64,000 bases of DNA from Bradyrhizobium betae (GCF_004123905.1 NZ_MZXW01000008.1:62001-126000); one strand, 5' to 3'. Shown: positions 16,952 through 25,796, counted from the stretch's first letter. Numbers and translations: made by a program. The notes: a model not told the origin generated them from the sequence alone.

Positions 16952-17018
16952 CAGGTGGGTATTTCGGTCACGAACCGTTTCCGGACGACGGAAACTGTGT
17001 CGGCCTGATATCCACCTG
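16952..17018 (+). ncRNA. structured spacer between pqqA and pqqB (candidate attenuator or mRNA processing site)
   Basis: The outer stem pairs 11 bases, CAGGTGGGTAT (16952-16962) with ATATCCACCTG (17008-17018), with one G-U pair. An inner perfect 7-bp hairpin is GTTTCCG (16977-16983) with CGGAAAC (16989-16995). A competing small hairpin CGGT-N5-ACCG lies at 16965-16977. It sits 26 nt after the pqqA stop and 26 nt before the pqqB start. Excess of pqqA transcript over downstream genes is known in other bacteria; this fold could produce it here. Confidence 0.5.
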
Positions 17019-17044
17019 GCGACGTTGCTTCCAGGAGACGTATC

Positions 17045-17974
17045 ATGCTTCGCGTCGTCGTCCTGGGCGCCGGGGCCGGCGGCGGAGTCCCGCAATGGAA
17101 TTGCGGGTGTGAGGGCTGCCGGGCGGCACGTAGCGGCGGACATGAGCTTCAGAGAAGCCAGGCCTCGGTCGCCTTCAGTGGCGATGGCGAGCATTGGTTT
17201 CTGATCAACGCCTCCCCCGATCTGCGCCAGCAATTGAATGCCACGCCGCAGTTGCACCCCAAGCCGGGCGCGCTGCGCCATACGCCTGTTGCGGGCGTGA
17301 TCCTGACCAACAGCGAGGTGGATGCGGTCGCGGGCCTGCTGTCGATGCGCGAAGGCTCGCCCTTCACGGTCTATGCGCATGAGAAGGTGCTGGCGATCCT
17401 GGCCAGCAACAGCATCTTCAATGTGCTGAACGAGAAGAACGTCAAGCGGCAGCCGATCGGGATCAGCGACCCGTTTGAGCCGCGATTGCCCGATGGCGCA
17501 CGCTCAGGGCTGGAGGTGCGGCCCTTTGCGGTGCCGGGCAAATCGGCCTGGTATCTGGAAGGCAAGGCCCACCCCGGCGGCGAGACCGGCGATGGCGATA
17601 CGCTGGGCCTCAAGATCACCGACAAGACCACCGGCAACTGCTTCTATTTCATTGCCGCCTGCGCCGAAGTGACCGATGCGCTCAAGGCCGAGATCGACGG
17701 CGCTGCGCTGGTGTTCTTCGACGGCACGGTGTGGCAGGACGACGAGATGATCAGGGCCGGGCTCGGCCACAAGACCGGCAAGAGCATGGGCCACGTCGCG
17801 ATGTCCGGTCACGATGGCGCGATTGCCCGGCTGGCCGACCTCAGGATCGACAAGAAGATATTTCTGCATATCAATAACTCGAATCCGGCGCTGCTGCCTG
17901 ACACACCCGAGCGCAAGGCAATCGAAGAAGCGGGCTGGCAGATACCCGCCGACGGAACGGAGATCGTGCTGTGA
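17045..17974 (+). CDS. pqqB: PqqB, metallo-beta-lactamase-fold hydroxylase of PQQ synthesis
   Basis: 309 residues, normal for PqqB. The N-terminus RVVVLGAGAGGGVPQWNCGC has the family glycine-rich start and the Cys-x-Cys pair. SGHDGAIARLADLRIDKKIFLHINNSNPALL near residues 258-290 is the characteristic C-terminal PqqB block. PqqB is reported to hydroxylate the tyrosine of the cross-linked peptide. A clear GGAG (CCAGGAGACG) precedes ATG 17045. The stop overlaps the pqqC start (GTGA). Confidence 0.96.
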   Translation: MLRVVVLGAGAGGGVPQWNCGCEGCRAARSGGHELQRSQASVAFSGDGEHWFLINASPDLRQQLNATPQLHPKPGALRHTPVAGVILTNSEVDAVAGLLSMREGSPFTVYAHEKVLAILASNSIFNVLNEKNVKRQPIGISDPFEPRLPDGARSGLEVRPFAVPGKSAWYLEGKAHPGGETGDGDTLGLKITDKTTGNCFYFIAACAEVTDALKAEIDGAALVFFDGTVWQDDEMIRAGLGHKTGKSMGHVAMSGHDGAIARLADLRIDKKIFLHINNSNPALLPDTPERKAIEEAGWQIPADGTEIVL

Positions 17975-18750
17975 ATGCCGCGTCACTGACTGGAATGACT
18001 GCGCTCTCTGTTGGCAAGGACATCAGGCTCACGAGCGCCGATGAGCTGGAGGCGACGCTGCGCCATATCGGCGCCACACGCTATCACAGCCTGCATCCGT
18101 TCCATAAGCTTTTGCACGGCGGCAAGCTGAACAAGGGCCAGGTGCAGGCCTGGGCGCTGAACCGCTACTATTACCAGAGCACGATCCCGATCAAGGACGC
18201 GGTGGTGATCTCGCGCTTCCGCGACCGCGCCACGCGGCTGGAATGGCGCCACCGCATCGAGGATCATGACGGCGATGTCGGCAGCGAAGGCGGCATCGAG
18301 CGCTGGCTGAAGCTGACCAGCGGCCTCGGCCTCGACCCGGCCTATGTGGAATCGACCGAAGGCATTTTGCCGGCGACGCGCTTTGCGGTGGAGGCCTATG
18401 TCCATTACTGCCGCGAGAAGTCGCCGCTGGAGGCGATCGCCTCCTCGCTCACCGAGCTGTTCGCGCCGAACCTGCACGAGGAACGCATCTCCGGCATGCT
18501 GGAGCACTACAACTTCGTCAATCCTGACATCATGAGCTACTTCAAGCGGCGGCTGGCGCAGGCGCCGCGCGATGCCGGCTTTGCGCTCGACTATGTCAAG
18601 GTGCATGCCACAACGCCGGAGCAGCGCGCGCTTGTGTGCAACGCGCTGATCTTCAAGACCAACGTGCTGTGGGTGCAACTCGACGCGCTCCAGCACGCCT
18701 ATGTCGAGGGCAACATTCCGCCGGGCGCGTTTGTGCCCAAGGCGAGTTAA
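17971..18750 (+). CDS. pqqC: PqqC, pyrroloquinoline-quinone synthase
   Basis: 259 residues, the family length. PqqC is the cofactorless oxidase that performs the last ring closure and eight-electron oxidation to PQQ. Recognisable parts are HPFHKLLHGGKLNKGQVQAW (residues 43-62), NRYYYQSTIPIKDAVVISRF (64-83), and a C-terminal ALVCNALIFKTNVLWVQLDAL. Translation starts at a GTG overlapping the pqqB stop, indicating coupling. It is followed after 10 bp by pqqD. Confidence 0.96.
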   Translation: MNAASLTGMTALSVGKDIRLTSADELEATLRHIGATRYHSLHPFHKLLHGGKLNKGQVQAWALNRYYYQSTIPIKDAVVISRFRDRATRLEWRHRIEDHDGDVGSEGGIERWLKLTSGLGLDPAYVESTEGILPATRFAVEAYVHYCREKSPLEAIASSLTELFAPNLHEERISGMLEHYNFVNPDIMSYFKRRLAQAPRDAGFALDYVKVHATTPEQRALVCNALIFKTNVLWVQLDALQHAYVEGNIPPGAFVPKAS

Positions 18751-18760
18751 GGGATAAGCG

Positions 18761-19072
18761 ATGGCCGGGCCGCGGAACATCAGCGTCAGCGAGGCAAGCC
18801 GCCCCGTGCTGCCGCGGCATGCCAAGCTCAAATATGACGAGACGCGAAAAGTCTGGGTGATCCTGGCGCCGGAACGGGTGCTGGCGCCTGATGAGATCGC
18901 GGTCGAGGTCTTGCAACTCTGCAACGGCCAGCGCAGTGTTGGTGACGTGTCCGACCAGCTCGCAGCGAAATACGCCGCCCCGCGCGAGGCGATCCTCGCC
19001 GACGTCATCGTCATGCTGCAGGATCTCGCCGACAAGGGCTTTCTCACCGAGATCAGGGAGAAGACGCCATGA
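18761..19072 (+). CDS. pqqD: PqqD, peptide chaperone of PQQ synthesis
   Basis: 103 residues. Family members bind PqqA and present it to PqqE. The core has PRHAKLKYDETRKVWVILAPERV, DEIAVEVLQLCNGQRSVGDV and a helical C-terminus ADVIVMLQDLADKGFL, as expected for the RRE-type winged helix. It is a separate protein, not fused to PqqC. Its last four bases overlap the pqqE start. Confidence 0.95.
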   Translation: MAGPRNISVSEASRPVLPRHAKLKYDETRKVWVILAPERVLAPDEIAVEVLQLCNGQRSVGDVSDQLAAKYAAPREAILADVIVMLQDLADKGFLTEIREKTP

Positions 19073-20262
19073 GCGATGTGCTCCCGATCATCCCGCCCGA
19101 TACCAGCGACAGCCTTGCGGTGCTGGAGAAAAGCCGCTCGACGGCGGAGACCTTTGGCATTCCGCTCGCGGTGCTGCTCGAGATCACGCATCGCTGTCCG
19201 CTGCAATGCCCCTATTGCTCCAACCCTGTCGAGCTCGATCGCTCGGGCAAGGAGCTGACCACGGATGAGTGGAAGAAGGTTTTGAGCGAGCTCGCCGAGA
19301 TCGGCGTGCTCCAGGTGCATTTTTCCGGCGGCGAGCCGACGGCGCGGAAGGACCTGGTCGAGCTGGTCAAGCATGCCAGCGACGTCGGCCTCTACACCAA
19401 TCTGATCACCTCGGCCGTGCTGCTGACGCGCGAGCGGCTGGGTGAGCTGGCCGATGCCGGGCTATGCCATGTGCAGATTAGTTTCCAGGGTGTTGAAGAG
19501 GGCCTCGCCGACCGCGTCGCCGGCTACAAGAACGGGCATCGCAAGAAGCTCGAAGTGGCAAAGTGGACGCGCGAGCTCGATCTGCCGCTCACCGTGAACG
19601 CGGTGATGCACCGGCAGAACCTGCACCAGCTCCCCGACATCATCCAGATGTCTGTTGATCTCGACGCCGACCGGCTCGAGGTCGCCAATGTCCAGTATTA
19701 CGGCTGGGCGCTGAGGAACCGCGCCGCGCTGATGCCGACGGTGGCGCAGCTTGACGAGTGCACCCGCCTCGTCGAGGAGGCGCGTGATCGGCTCAAGGGT
19801 ACGCTCGCGATCGACTACGTCGTGCCGGATTATTACGCGCTGCGGCCAAAGAAGTGCATGGGTGGCTGGGGCCGGCAGTTCTTCAACATCTCGCCGGCCG
19901 GCAAGGTGCTGCCCTGCCATGCCGCGGAGAGCATCACCGGGCTCGATTTCTTGTCCGTGCGCTCCAACCATTCGATCGCCTGGATCTGGCAAAACTCCGA
20001 CGCCTTCAACCGCTATCGTGGCACCGGCTGGATGAAGGAGCCGTGCAAGTCTTGCGAATTCCGCGAGATCGATTTCGGCGGCTGCCGCTGCCAGGCTTTT
20101 GCGCTGACCGGCGACGCAGCCAACACCGACCCGGCCTGCGCGCTGTCGCCGCTGCACGAGACCATCTTCAAGCAGGCTGAGCGCGAGGCCGAGGGCGAGA
20201 CCAACCGCTTCCTCTACCGCAATTTCGCCGGCGGCACCCTGGAATCCGAGAATGGTGCCTGA
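19069..20262 (+). CDS. pqqE: PqqE, radical SAM PqqA cross-linking enzyme
   Basis: 397 residues. The radical SAM cluster motif CPLQCPYC puts Cys43, Cys47 and Cys50 near the N-terminus. The SPASM region at the C-terminus has further cysteines (KKCMGGWGRQFFNISPAGKVLPCHAA; then CKSCEFREIDFGGCRCQAF). By family it forms the carbon-carbon bond between Glu16 and Tyr20 of PqqA together with PqqD. It overlaps pqqD by 4 bp and the downstream peptidase gene by 11 bp. Confidence 0.96.
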   Translation: MSDVLPIIPPDTSDSLAVLEKSRSTAETFGIPLAVLLEITHRCPLQCPYCSNPVELDRSGKELTTDEWKKVLSELAEIGVLQVHFSGGEPTARKDLVELVKHASDVGLYTNLITSAVLLTRERLGELADAGLCHVQISFQGVEEGLADRVAGYKNGHRKKLEVAKWTRELDLPLTVNAVMHRQNLHQLPDIIQMSVDLDADRLEVANVQYYGWALRNRAALMPTVAQLDECTRLVEEARDRLKGTLAIDYVVPDYYALRPKKCMGGWGRQFFNISPAGKVLPCHAAESITGLDFLSVRSNHSIAWIWQNSDAFNRYRGTGWMKEPCKSCEFREIDFGGCRCQAFALTGDAANTDPACALSPLHETIFKQAEREAEGETNRFLYRNFAGGTLESENGA

Positions 20263-21238
20263 CGCCGACGCGGCCGCATCGGCCAACCGCGCCGATTCCT
20301 TTGCACCGCTGACCTCCGAGATGCTGGATGTCGGCGACGGCCACGAGCTCTATGTCGAGAGTGTCGGCCGCGCCGATGGCATTCCCGCGATCTATCTGCA
20401 TGGCGGGCCGGGCTCCGGCTGCCAGCCCGACCATCGCCGGCTCTTTGATCCCGATCGCTTCTGCGCCGTGCTGTTCGACCAGCGCGGCTGCGGCCGCAGC
20501 CGTCCGAAGGGATCGCGGGAAAACAACACGACCGCGCATCTGATCGCGGACATGGAGAAAATCCGCGAAAAGTTCGGCTTCGACCGCTGGATGGTGGTCG
20601 GCGGCTCCTGGGGCGCGACGCTGGCGTTGGCTTATGCGCAGGCCCATCCCGAGCGCGTCTCGGGCATTGCGCTCCGCGCGACCTTTCTGGGCACGCGGGC
20701 GGAAGTCGAGACGGCCTTCACCTCGCGCCTCTCGCAATTCTATCCCGCGCTCTACGAGGATTTTTTGAGCGTGCTGCCGCCGGAAGAACGTGCGCGACCG
20801 GTGGAAACTTACTATCGCCGCATCCTCGATGCCGATCCAGCCGTGCACGGTCCCGCCTCGCGCGCCTGGCACGACACCGAACGCGCCCTGTCGGAGCACA
20901 AGGCAGCCAAGACGCGGATCGACCTGACGTCGCTGAACGTCTGGCGCACGCTGCCGGCGACGCCGTTCATGGAGGCGCATTATTTCGTCAACAATTCCTT
21001 CATGAGCGAAGACCAGTTGCTGCGGAACGCGGGCCGGCTCGCCGGCATTCCCGGCATCATTGTGCAGGGCCGCTACGATCTGTTGTGCCCTCCTGAGACA
21101 TCGGAGCGGCTCGCGAAACTTTGGCCGGGTTCCGAGGTCAGGATCGTGGAAGAGGCCGGGCATTCGCTCTATGATGCCGGCGTGCGGGACGCGGTCATGA
21201 AGTCGATCGCCGATCTCGCGTCGAAGGCCGCGCGCTGA
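20252..21238 (+). CDS. proline iminopeptidase-like S33 peptidase, coupled to pqqE
   Basis: 328 residues, alpha/beta hydrolase fold of peptidase family S33. HGGPGSG at residues 50-56 is the oxyanion-hole signature of proline iminopeptidases. Ser119 lies in GGSWGATLAL. Candidate Asp and His are in GRYDLLCPPE and EAGHSLYDAG. No signal peptide is seen, so it is probably cytoplasmic. It removes N-terminal proline from peptides by family. The start lies 11 bp inside pqqE, so it belongs to the pqq transcript. PqqA contains two prolines before Glu16, so a role in trimming is possible but unproven. Confidence 0.88.
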   Translation: MVPDADAAASANRADSFAPLTSEMLDVGDGHELYVESVGRADGIPAIYLHGGPGSGCQPDHRRLFDPDRFCAVLFDQRGCGRSRPKGSRENNTTAHLIADMEKIREKFGFDRWMVVGGSWGATLALAYAQAHPERVSGIALRATFLGTRAEVETAFTSRLSQFYPALYEDFLSVLPPEERARPVETYYRRILDADPAVHGPASRAWHDTERALSEHKAAKTRIDLTSLNVWRTLPATPFMEAHYFVNNSFMSEDQLLRNAGRLAGIPGIIVQGRYDLLCPPETSERLAKLWPGSEVRIVEEAGHSLYDAGVRDAVMKSIADLASKAAR

Positions 21239-21263
21239 CGCACGAAAAAAGGACAACAAGAAA

Positions 21264-21941
21264 ATGCCGCTCGCCGGGACAGGCATGCTGCTGACGTCGA
21301 TGAACATCGACGCGGCAGATGAAGCCGATTTCAACCGCTGGTACGATCGCGAGCATCTGGAAGAGCGCGTCGCGATCGAGGGATTTCTGGAGGCGCGGCG
21401 CTATGTCGCGCACGCCGCCAATCCCAAATATCTCTCGCTGTATTCGACCGCGACGTTAGAGGTGCTCGACAGTCCCGCCTACCGGGCGCGGCTCGCCAAC
21501 CAGACCGAATGGTCGCGGCGAAGCATGGCGCATTTCAAGAACATGCTGCGCGTGGTCGCACGCATCACCATCAGCAAGGGCACCGGCCGCGGCGCCGCGC
21601 TCGGCCTGGTACGGCTGCGGCCGACGCCCGACAATGCCGGCGCATGGCGTGATGCACTGCAAGAAAAACTGGCGCCGCAAGACCGCGAAGGCATCATCTC
21701 GATGCATCTGCTCGAGAGCGAGCCCGAATTGTCGGGTGCAACGGCAGATATTCCAGCCGAGCGCAATGAAGGTGCACGCGACTGGTTCGTGCTGATCGAC
21801 GGCACGCAGGTCGGCGCGGTGTCGGCTGTGATCGCCGAACGCTTCACCGGCCCTGCTGCATCGCCGCTTCCGTTGCCGGTCTCCGTCGGCACCTACAGCC
21901 TGATGTGGGACCTCGCGAAGAGCGACATCGCGAATAACTAA
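21264..21941 (+). CDS. conserved hypothetical, probable dimeric alpha/beta-barrel (EthD-like) protein
   Basis: 225 residues, soluble. The beginning (GMLLTSMNIDAADEADFNRWYDREHLEERVAI) resembles the EthD/dimeric alpha-beta barrel pattern, in which a beta strand is followed by an FNxWYDxEHLxER helix. A second half (ALGLVRLRPTPDNAGAWRDALQEK) looks like a partial second ferredoxin-like unit. I do not recognise a specific function. It lies 25 bp after the peptidase gene and may end the pqq transcript. Confidence 0.6.
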   Translation: MPLAGTGMLLTSMNIDAADEADFNRWYDREHLEERVAIEGFLEARRYVAHAANPKYLSLYSTATLEVLDSPAYRARLANQTEWSRRSMAHFKNMLRVVARITISKGTGRGAALGLVRLRPTPDNAGAWRDALQEKLAPQDREGIISMHLLESEPELSGATADIPAERNEGARDWFVLIDGTQVGAVSAVIAERFTGPAASPLPLPVSVGTYSLMWDLAKSDIANN

Positions 21942-21980
21942 AGCGCCATCTGCATCGCAACATATTGCACCGCCGCATCA

Positions 21981-22013
21981 CTGCGCGCGGCCATTAATGA
22001 CGTGCGCGCGCAG
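21981..22013. terminator. 9-bp GC-rich hairpin downstream of the EthD-like gene
   Basis: CTGCGCGCG (21981-21989) is perfectly inverted as CGCGCGCAG (22005-22013) with a 15-nt AT-richer loop. It lies 40 nt after the stop at 21941 and before the oxidoreductase operon. There is no following T-run, so it is a plausible transcript end but not a textbook intrinsic terminator. Confidence 0.4.
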
Positions 22014-22081
22014 CTCCCATGAAAGCGGGTGATCCCCCAAATTTGCCGTTGTACTTCGGAGCGGTTCTAATAAGCTAACCC

Positions 22082-22093
22082 AATGACGTCATT
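22082..22093. promoter_or_regulatory. perfect 12-bp palindrome upstream of the oxidoreductase operon
   Basis: AATGACGTCATT is fully self-complementary and sits 87 bp before the operon's first ATG at 22180, in the AT-richer part of the gap. It could be an operator. No known regulator motif of rhizobia was recognised (it is not an FNR/FixK box). Confidence 0.3.
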
Positions 22094-22179
22094 CAGAAAC
22101 CAGATCGCCGCGCGTTAAGCGTTCGACAAGCTCAAAGAAAAGGCCGCCGGGTCTTTGAGCCTGCGCGGACAGGGTAGGA

Positions 22180-23979
22180 ATGAAACCGACCGATATCGCG
22201 GCCCCCGACTACTTTCACAAAGTGGTCGATTGCCAGTGGGCCTGTCCTGCACACACCCCGGTTCCCGAATATATTCGACTGATCGCCCAAGGCCGCTACA
22301 GCGACGCCTACATGATCAATTGGAAATCGAACGTGTTTCCCGGAATCCTGGGACGCACCTGCGATCGTCCATGCGAGCCGGCGTGCCGGCGTGGACGCGT
22401 CGAGGAGACACCTGTCGCGATCTGCCGTCTCAAGCGCGTCGCCGCGGACTTCAAGGACGACATCACGCAGCGCCTGCCGCATCCCACTGCGAAGAACGGC
22501 AAGCGCGTCGCGTTCGTCGGCGGCGGTCCGGCGTCGCTGACGGTGGCGCGCGATCTCGCGCCGCTCGGCTATCACTGCACCGTGTTCGACGGCGATCCCC
22601 AGGCCGGCGGCATGATGCGCACGCAAATCCCGAAATTCCGCCTGCCCAATTCGGTGATCGACGAGGAGACCGGCTACATCCTCAATCTCGGCGTCGACTT
22701 CAAAGGCGGCCATCGCATCGAGAGCATGAAGGCGCTGCTCGCGGAGAAGTACGACGCGATCTTCGTCGGCTCCGGCGCGCCGCGCGGACGCGAGCTCGAC
22801 ATTCCCGGACGCAAGGAAGCAGCCGCCAACATCCATATCGGCATCGACTGGCTGTCGTCGGTCTCCTTCGGGCACATCGACAAGATCGGCAAGCGCGTGA
22901 TCGTGCTCGGCGGCGGCAACACCGCGATGGATTGCTGCCGCACCGCTCGCCGCCTTGGCGGCGAGAGCGTCAAAGTGGTCGTCCGCTCCGGCTTCGAGGA
23001 GATGAAGGCCTCGCCCTGGGAGAAGGAAGACGCGCTCCATGAGGACATTCCGATCCTCAATTACATGGTCCCGGTGGCTTTCAAGCATGTCGCCGGCAAG
23101 CTGATCGGCGTCACCTTCCAGAAGGTGAAGGCCGAATACGACGCCAAGGGCAGGCGCAACCTGGTGCCGTCGGGCGAGCCGGACGAGACGATCACCTGCG
23201 ACGACGTGCTGGTCGCGGTCGGCCAGGAGAACGCCTTCCCCTGGATCGAGCAGGATTGCGGCATCGAGTTCGACAAATGGCACATGCCCAAGGTCGATCC
23301 CAAAACCTTCGTCTCGACCAATCCAAAAGTGTTCTTCGGCGGCGACGCCGCGTTCGGGCCGAAGAACATCATCTGGGCGGTGGCGCAGGGCCATGACGCC
23401 GCGCTATCGATCCACAAGCTGCTGTCGGGCGAGGACATCACCGAGCGCCCGCTGCCGGAGGTGCATGTCTCGTCGCAAAAGATGGGCATCCACGAATGGA
23501 GCTATGACAACGACATCTCCAACGACAAGCGCTACAAGGTGCCGCATCGCGACAAGGTGATCGCGTTGAAGGACATCCGCACCGAGGTCGAGCTCGGCTA
23601 CGACGTCAAGCTCGCGCTGGGCGAAGCGGAACGCTGCCTGAACTGCGACGTGCAGACCGTGTTCTCGACCTCGCTCTGCATCGAATGCGATGCCTGTGTC
23701 GACATCTGTCCCATGGACTGCATTACCTTCACGCAAAATGGCGAAGAAGATGATCTGCGCCATCGCTTGAAGGCACCCTCGCCGCATCCGGACCAGGACC
23801 TCTACGTCTCCAGCGACCTCAAGACCGGGCGCGTGATGGTCAAGGACGAGGATGTCTGCCTGCATTGCGGGCTGTGCGCCGAGCGCTGTCCCACCGGTGC
23901 CTGGGACATGCAGAAATATTTCATCGAGATGACTCACGCAGGTTCGACATGTCCGACAAAAAGCCGCTCAGCAGCGTAA
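22180..23979 (+). CDS. korC: FAD/NAD(P) and iron-sulfur electron-transfer subunit of a 2-oxoacid oxidoreductase
   Basis: 599 residues. Residues 15-90 are an iron-sulfur entry domain like that of glutamate synthase small subunits (CQWACPAHTPVPEY, GRTCDRPCEPACRRG). Residues 105-420 hold FAD and NAD(P) folds (FVGGGPASLTVARDL, VLGGGNTAMDCC, FFGGDAAFG). Residues 485-585 hold a two-cluster ferredoxin domain (CIECDACVDICPMDC, CLHCGLCAERCP). It precedes and overlaps korA by 31 bp. The likely role is to pass electrons from the TPP enzyme to NAD(P)+. As I recall, Azoarcus evansii 2-oxoglutarate:NADP+ oxidoreductase has three subunits of about these sizes. The symbol is provisional. Confidence 0.78.
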   Translation: MKPTDIAAPDYFHKVVDCQWACPAHTPVPEYIRLIAQGRYSDAYMINWKSNVFPGILGRTCDRPCEPACRRGRVEETPVAICRLKRVAADFKDDITQRLPHPTAKNGKRVAFVGGGPASLTVARDLAPLGYHCTVFDGDPQAGGMMRTQIPKFRLPNSVIDEETGYILNLGVDFKGGHRIESMKALLAEKYDAIFVGSGAPRGRELDIPGRKEAAANIHIGIDWLSSVSFGHIDKIGKRVIVLGGGNTAMDCCRTARRLGGESVKVVVRSGFEEMKASPWEKEDALHEDIPILNYMVPVAFKHVAGKLIGVTFQKVKAEYDAKGRRNLVPSGEPDETITCDDVLVAVGQENAFPWIEQDCGIEFDKWHMPKVDPKTFVSTNPKVFFGGDAAFGPKNIIWAVAQGHDAALSIHKLLSGEDITERPLPEVHVSSQKMGIHEWSYDNDISNDKRYKVPHRDKVIALKDIRTEVELGYDVKLALGEAERCLNCDVQTVFSTSLCIECDACVDICPMDCITFTQNGEEDDLRHRLKAPSPHPDQDLYVSSDLKTGRVMVKDEDVCLHCGLCAERCPTGAWDMQKYFIEMTHAGSTCPTKSRSAA

Positions 23980-25796
23980 ACGACTTCGTCGTCCGCTTCG
24001 CCAACGTCAACGGCTCGGGCTCGGCCAGCGCCAACGAGATGTTCGCGCGCGCGATCCTGCGCCATGGCGTGCCGGTGTCGCCGCGCAACATATTCCCCTC
24101 CAACATCCAGGGCCTGCCGACCTGGTACGAGGTGCGTGTGACGGAAGACGGCCATCTCGGCGCCCGCGGCGGCGTCGACATGATGGTGGCGATGAACCCG
24201 CAGACCTGGGACAAGGACGTCGCCGGCATCGAGCCGGGCGGCTATCTGTTCTACGATTCCACCAAGCCGATGCCGTCGACCAAATTCCGCGACGACATCA
24301 CCGTGATTGGCGTGCCCTTAACCGCGATCACCAACTCGACCTACACCGATCCGCGCCAGCGCCAGCTGTTCAAGAACATCATCTATCTCGGCGCGCTCAG
24401 TGCGCTGCTCGACATGGATCCGAAGCTAATCGAGCAGCTGATCGGCGAGCAGTACAAGGGCAAGGAGAAGCTGCTCTCCTCCAACGTCCACGCGCTGCAT
24501 CTCGGCCGCGACTGGGCGCTGCAGAATTTGAAATGCCCGCTGGGCTTGCGCATCAAGAAGTCCGACAAGGTCGGCGACCGCATCTTCATCGAGGGCAACA
24601 GCGCCGCCGCGCTCGGCGCCGTCTATGGCGGCGCGACGGTGTGTGCGTGGTATCCGATCACGCCGTCCTCGTCGGTGGCGGAAGCCTTCACCGCCCATTG
24701 CAAGAAGTACCGGCACGATGCCGAGACCGGCAAGGCGAAGTACGCGATCGTGCAGGGCGAGGACGAACTCGCCTCGATCGGTATCGTCATCGGCGCGTCC
24801 TGGAACGGCGCGCGCGCCTTCACCGCGACGTCAGGCCCCGGCATCTCCTTGATGACAGAGTTCATCGGCCTCTCATACTTCGCCGAGATCCCGGCCGTGA
24901 TCATGAACATCCAGCGCGCCGGTCCCTCGACGGGCATGCCGACCCGCACCCAGCAATGCGACATCATCGCCTGCGCTTATGCTTCGCACGGCGATACCAA
25001 GCACGTACTGCTGTTCCCGGAAGATCCGGCTGAAGCCTTCGAGTTCGCGGCGGCCGCGTTCGATCTTGCCGAACGGCTGCAGACCACGATCTTCCTGATG
25101 CTCGACCTCGACATCGGAATGAACCACCGGCTCTGCCGCCCGTTGAAGTGGGATGACGCGAAACAGTATGACCGCGGCAAGGTGATGACCACGGAGATGC
25201 TGGAGGAAGGCCGTGACTTCGGCCGCTATCTCGACGTCGACGGCGACGGCATCCCCTACCGCACCTATCCCGGCACGCATCCGACCAAGGGCTCCTATTT
25301 TACCCGCGGCACCTCGCGCGACCGTTATGCGCGCTATTCCGAGGAAGGCTCGGTCTATGCCGACAACATGCAGCGCCTCGTCCGCAAGTTCGAGACCGCG
25401 CAGGACCTGGTGCCGCGGCCCTTGCAGGCCAACGCGGAACGGCCGACCAAATACGGCGTGATCTATTTTGGCTCGACCTCACCCGCAATGGACGAGGCGA
25501 TCGGACTATTGGAAACGCGCGGGCATCAGCTCGACCGCCTGCGCATCCGCGCCTTCCCGTTCCATTCGAGCGTGGCAAGCTTCCTCGCCGAGCATGATTT
25601 CGTCTACGTCGTTGAGCAGAACCGTGATGCCCAGCTCCGTCAGCTCATCGTCAACGAGAACGGCATCGACCCCGTCCGCCTCGTGCCGATCGTGCACTAC
25701 GACGGCACCCCGATCACCGCCCGTTTCATCGCAAAAGCCATTGGCGACCACCAGGATCACCTCAAGGTGACCCCGCTCCGCAAGGCCGTGTCATGA
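23949..25796 (+). CDS. korA: 2-oxoacid:acceptor oxidoreductase, fused gamma-alpha subunit (probably 2-oxoglutarate)
   Basis: About 615 residues from ATG 23949 (SDKKPLSSVNDFVVRFAN). The N-terminal 200 residues are the gamma domain (GSGSASANEMFARAILRHG, GARGGVDMMVAMN). The alpha (pyrimidine-binding) domain follows from about residue 210 (EGNSAAALGAVYGGATVCAWYPITPSSSVAEA, TATSGPGISLMTEF). This gamma-alpha fusion matches KorA of Mycobacterium. With KorB it would oxidatively decarboxylate 2-oxoglutarate to succinyl-CoA, bypassing the classical dehydrogenase. Substrate choice is inferred from the overall resemblance. It overlaps korB by 4 bp. Confidence 0.85.
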   Translation: MSDKKPLSSVNDFVVRFANVNGSGSASANEMFARAILRHGVPVSPRNIFPSNIQGLPTWYEVRVTEDGHLGARGGVDMMVAMNPQTWDKDVAGIEPGGYLFYDSTKPMPSTKFRDDITVIGVPLTAITNSTYTDPRQRQLFKNIIYLGALSALLDMDPKLIEQLIGEQYKGKEKLLSSNVHALHLGRDWALQNLKCPLGLRIKKSDKVGDRIFIEGNSAAALGAVYGGATVCAWYPITPSSSVAEAFTAHCKKYRHDAETGKAKYAIVQGEDELASIGIVIGASWNGARAFTATSGPGISLMTEFIGLSYFAEIPAVIMNIQRAGPSTGMPTRTQQCDIIACAYASHGDTKHVLLFPEDPAEAFEFAAAAFDLAERLQTTIFLMLDLDIGMNHRLCRPLKWDDAKQYDRGKVMTTEMLEEGRDFGRYLDVDGDGIPYRTYPGTHPTKGSYFTRGTSRDRYARYSEEGSVYADNMQRLVRKFETAQDLVPRPLQANAERPTKYGVIYFGSTSPAMDEAIGLLETRGHQLDRLRIRAFPFHSSVASFLAEHDFVYVVEQNRDAQLRQLIVNENGIDPVRLVPIVHYDGTPITARFIAKAIGDHQDHLKVTPLRKAVS

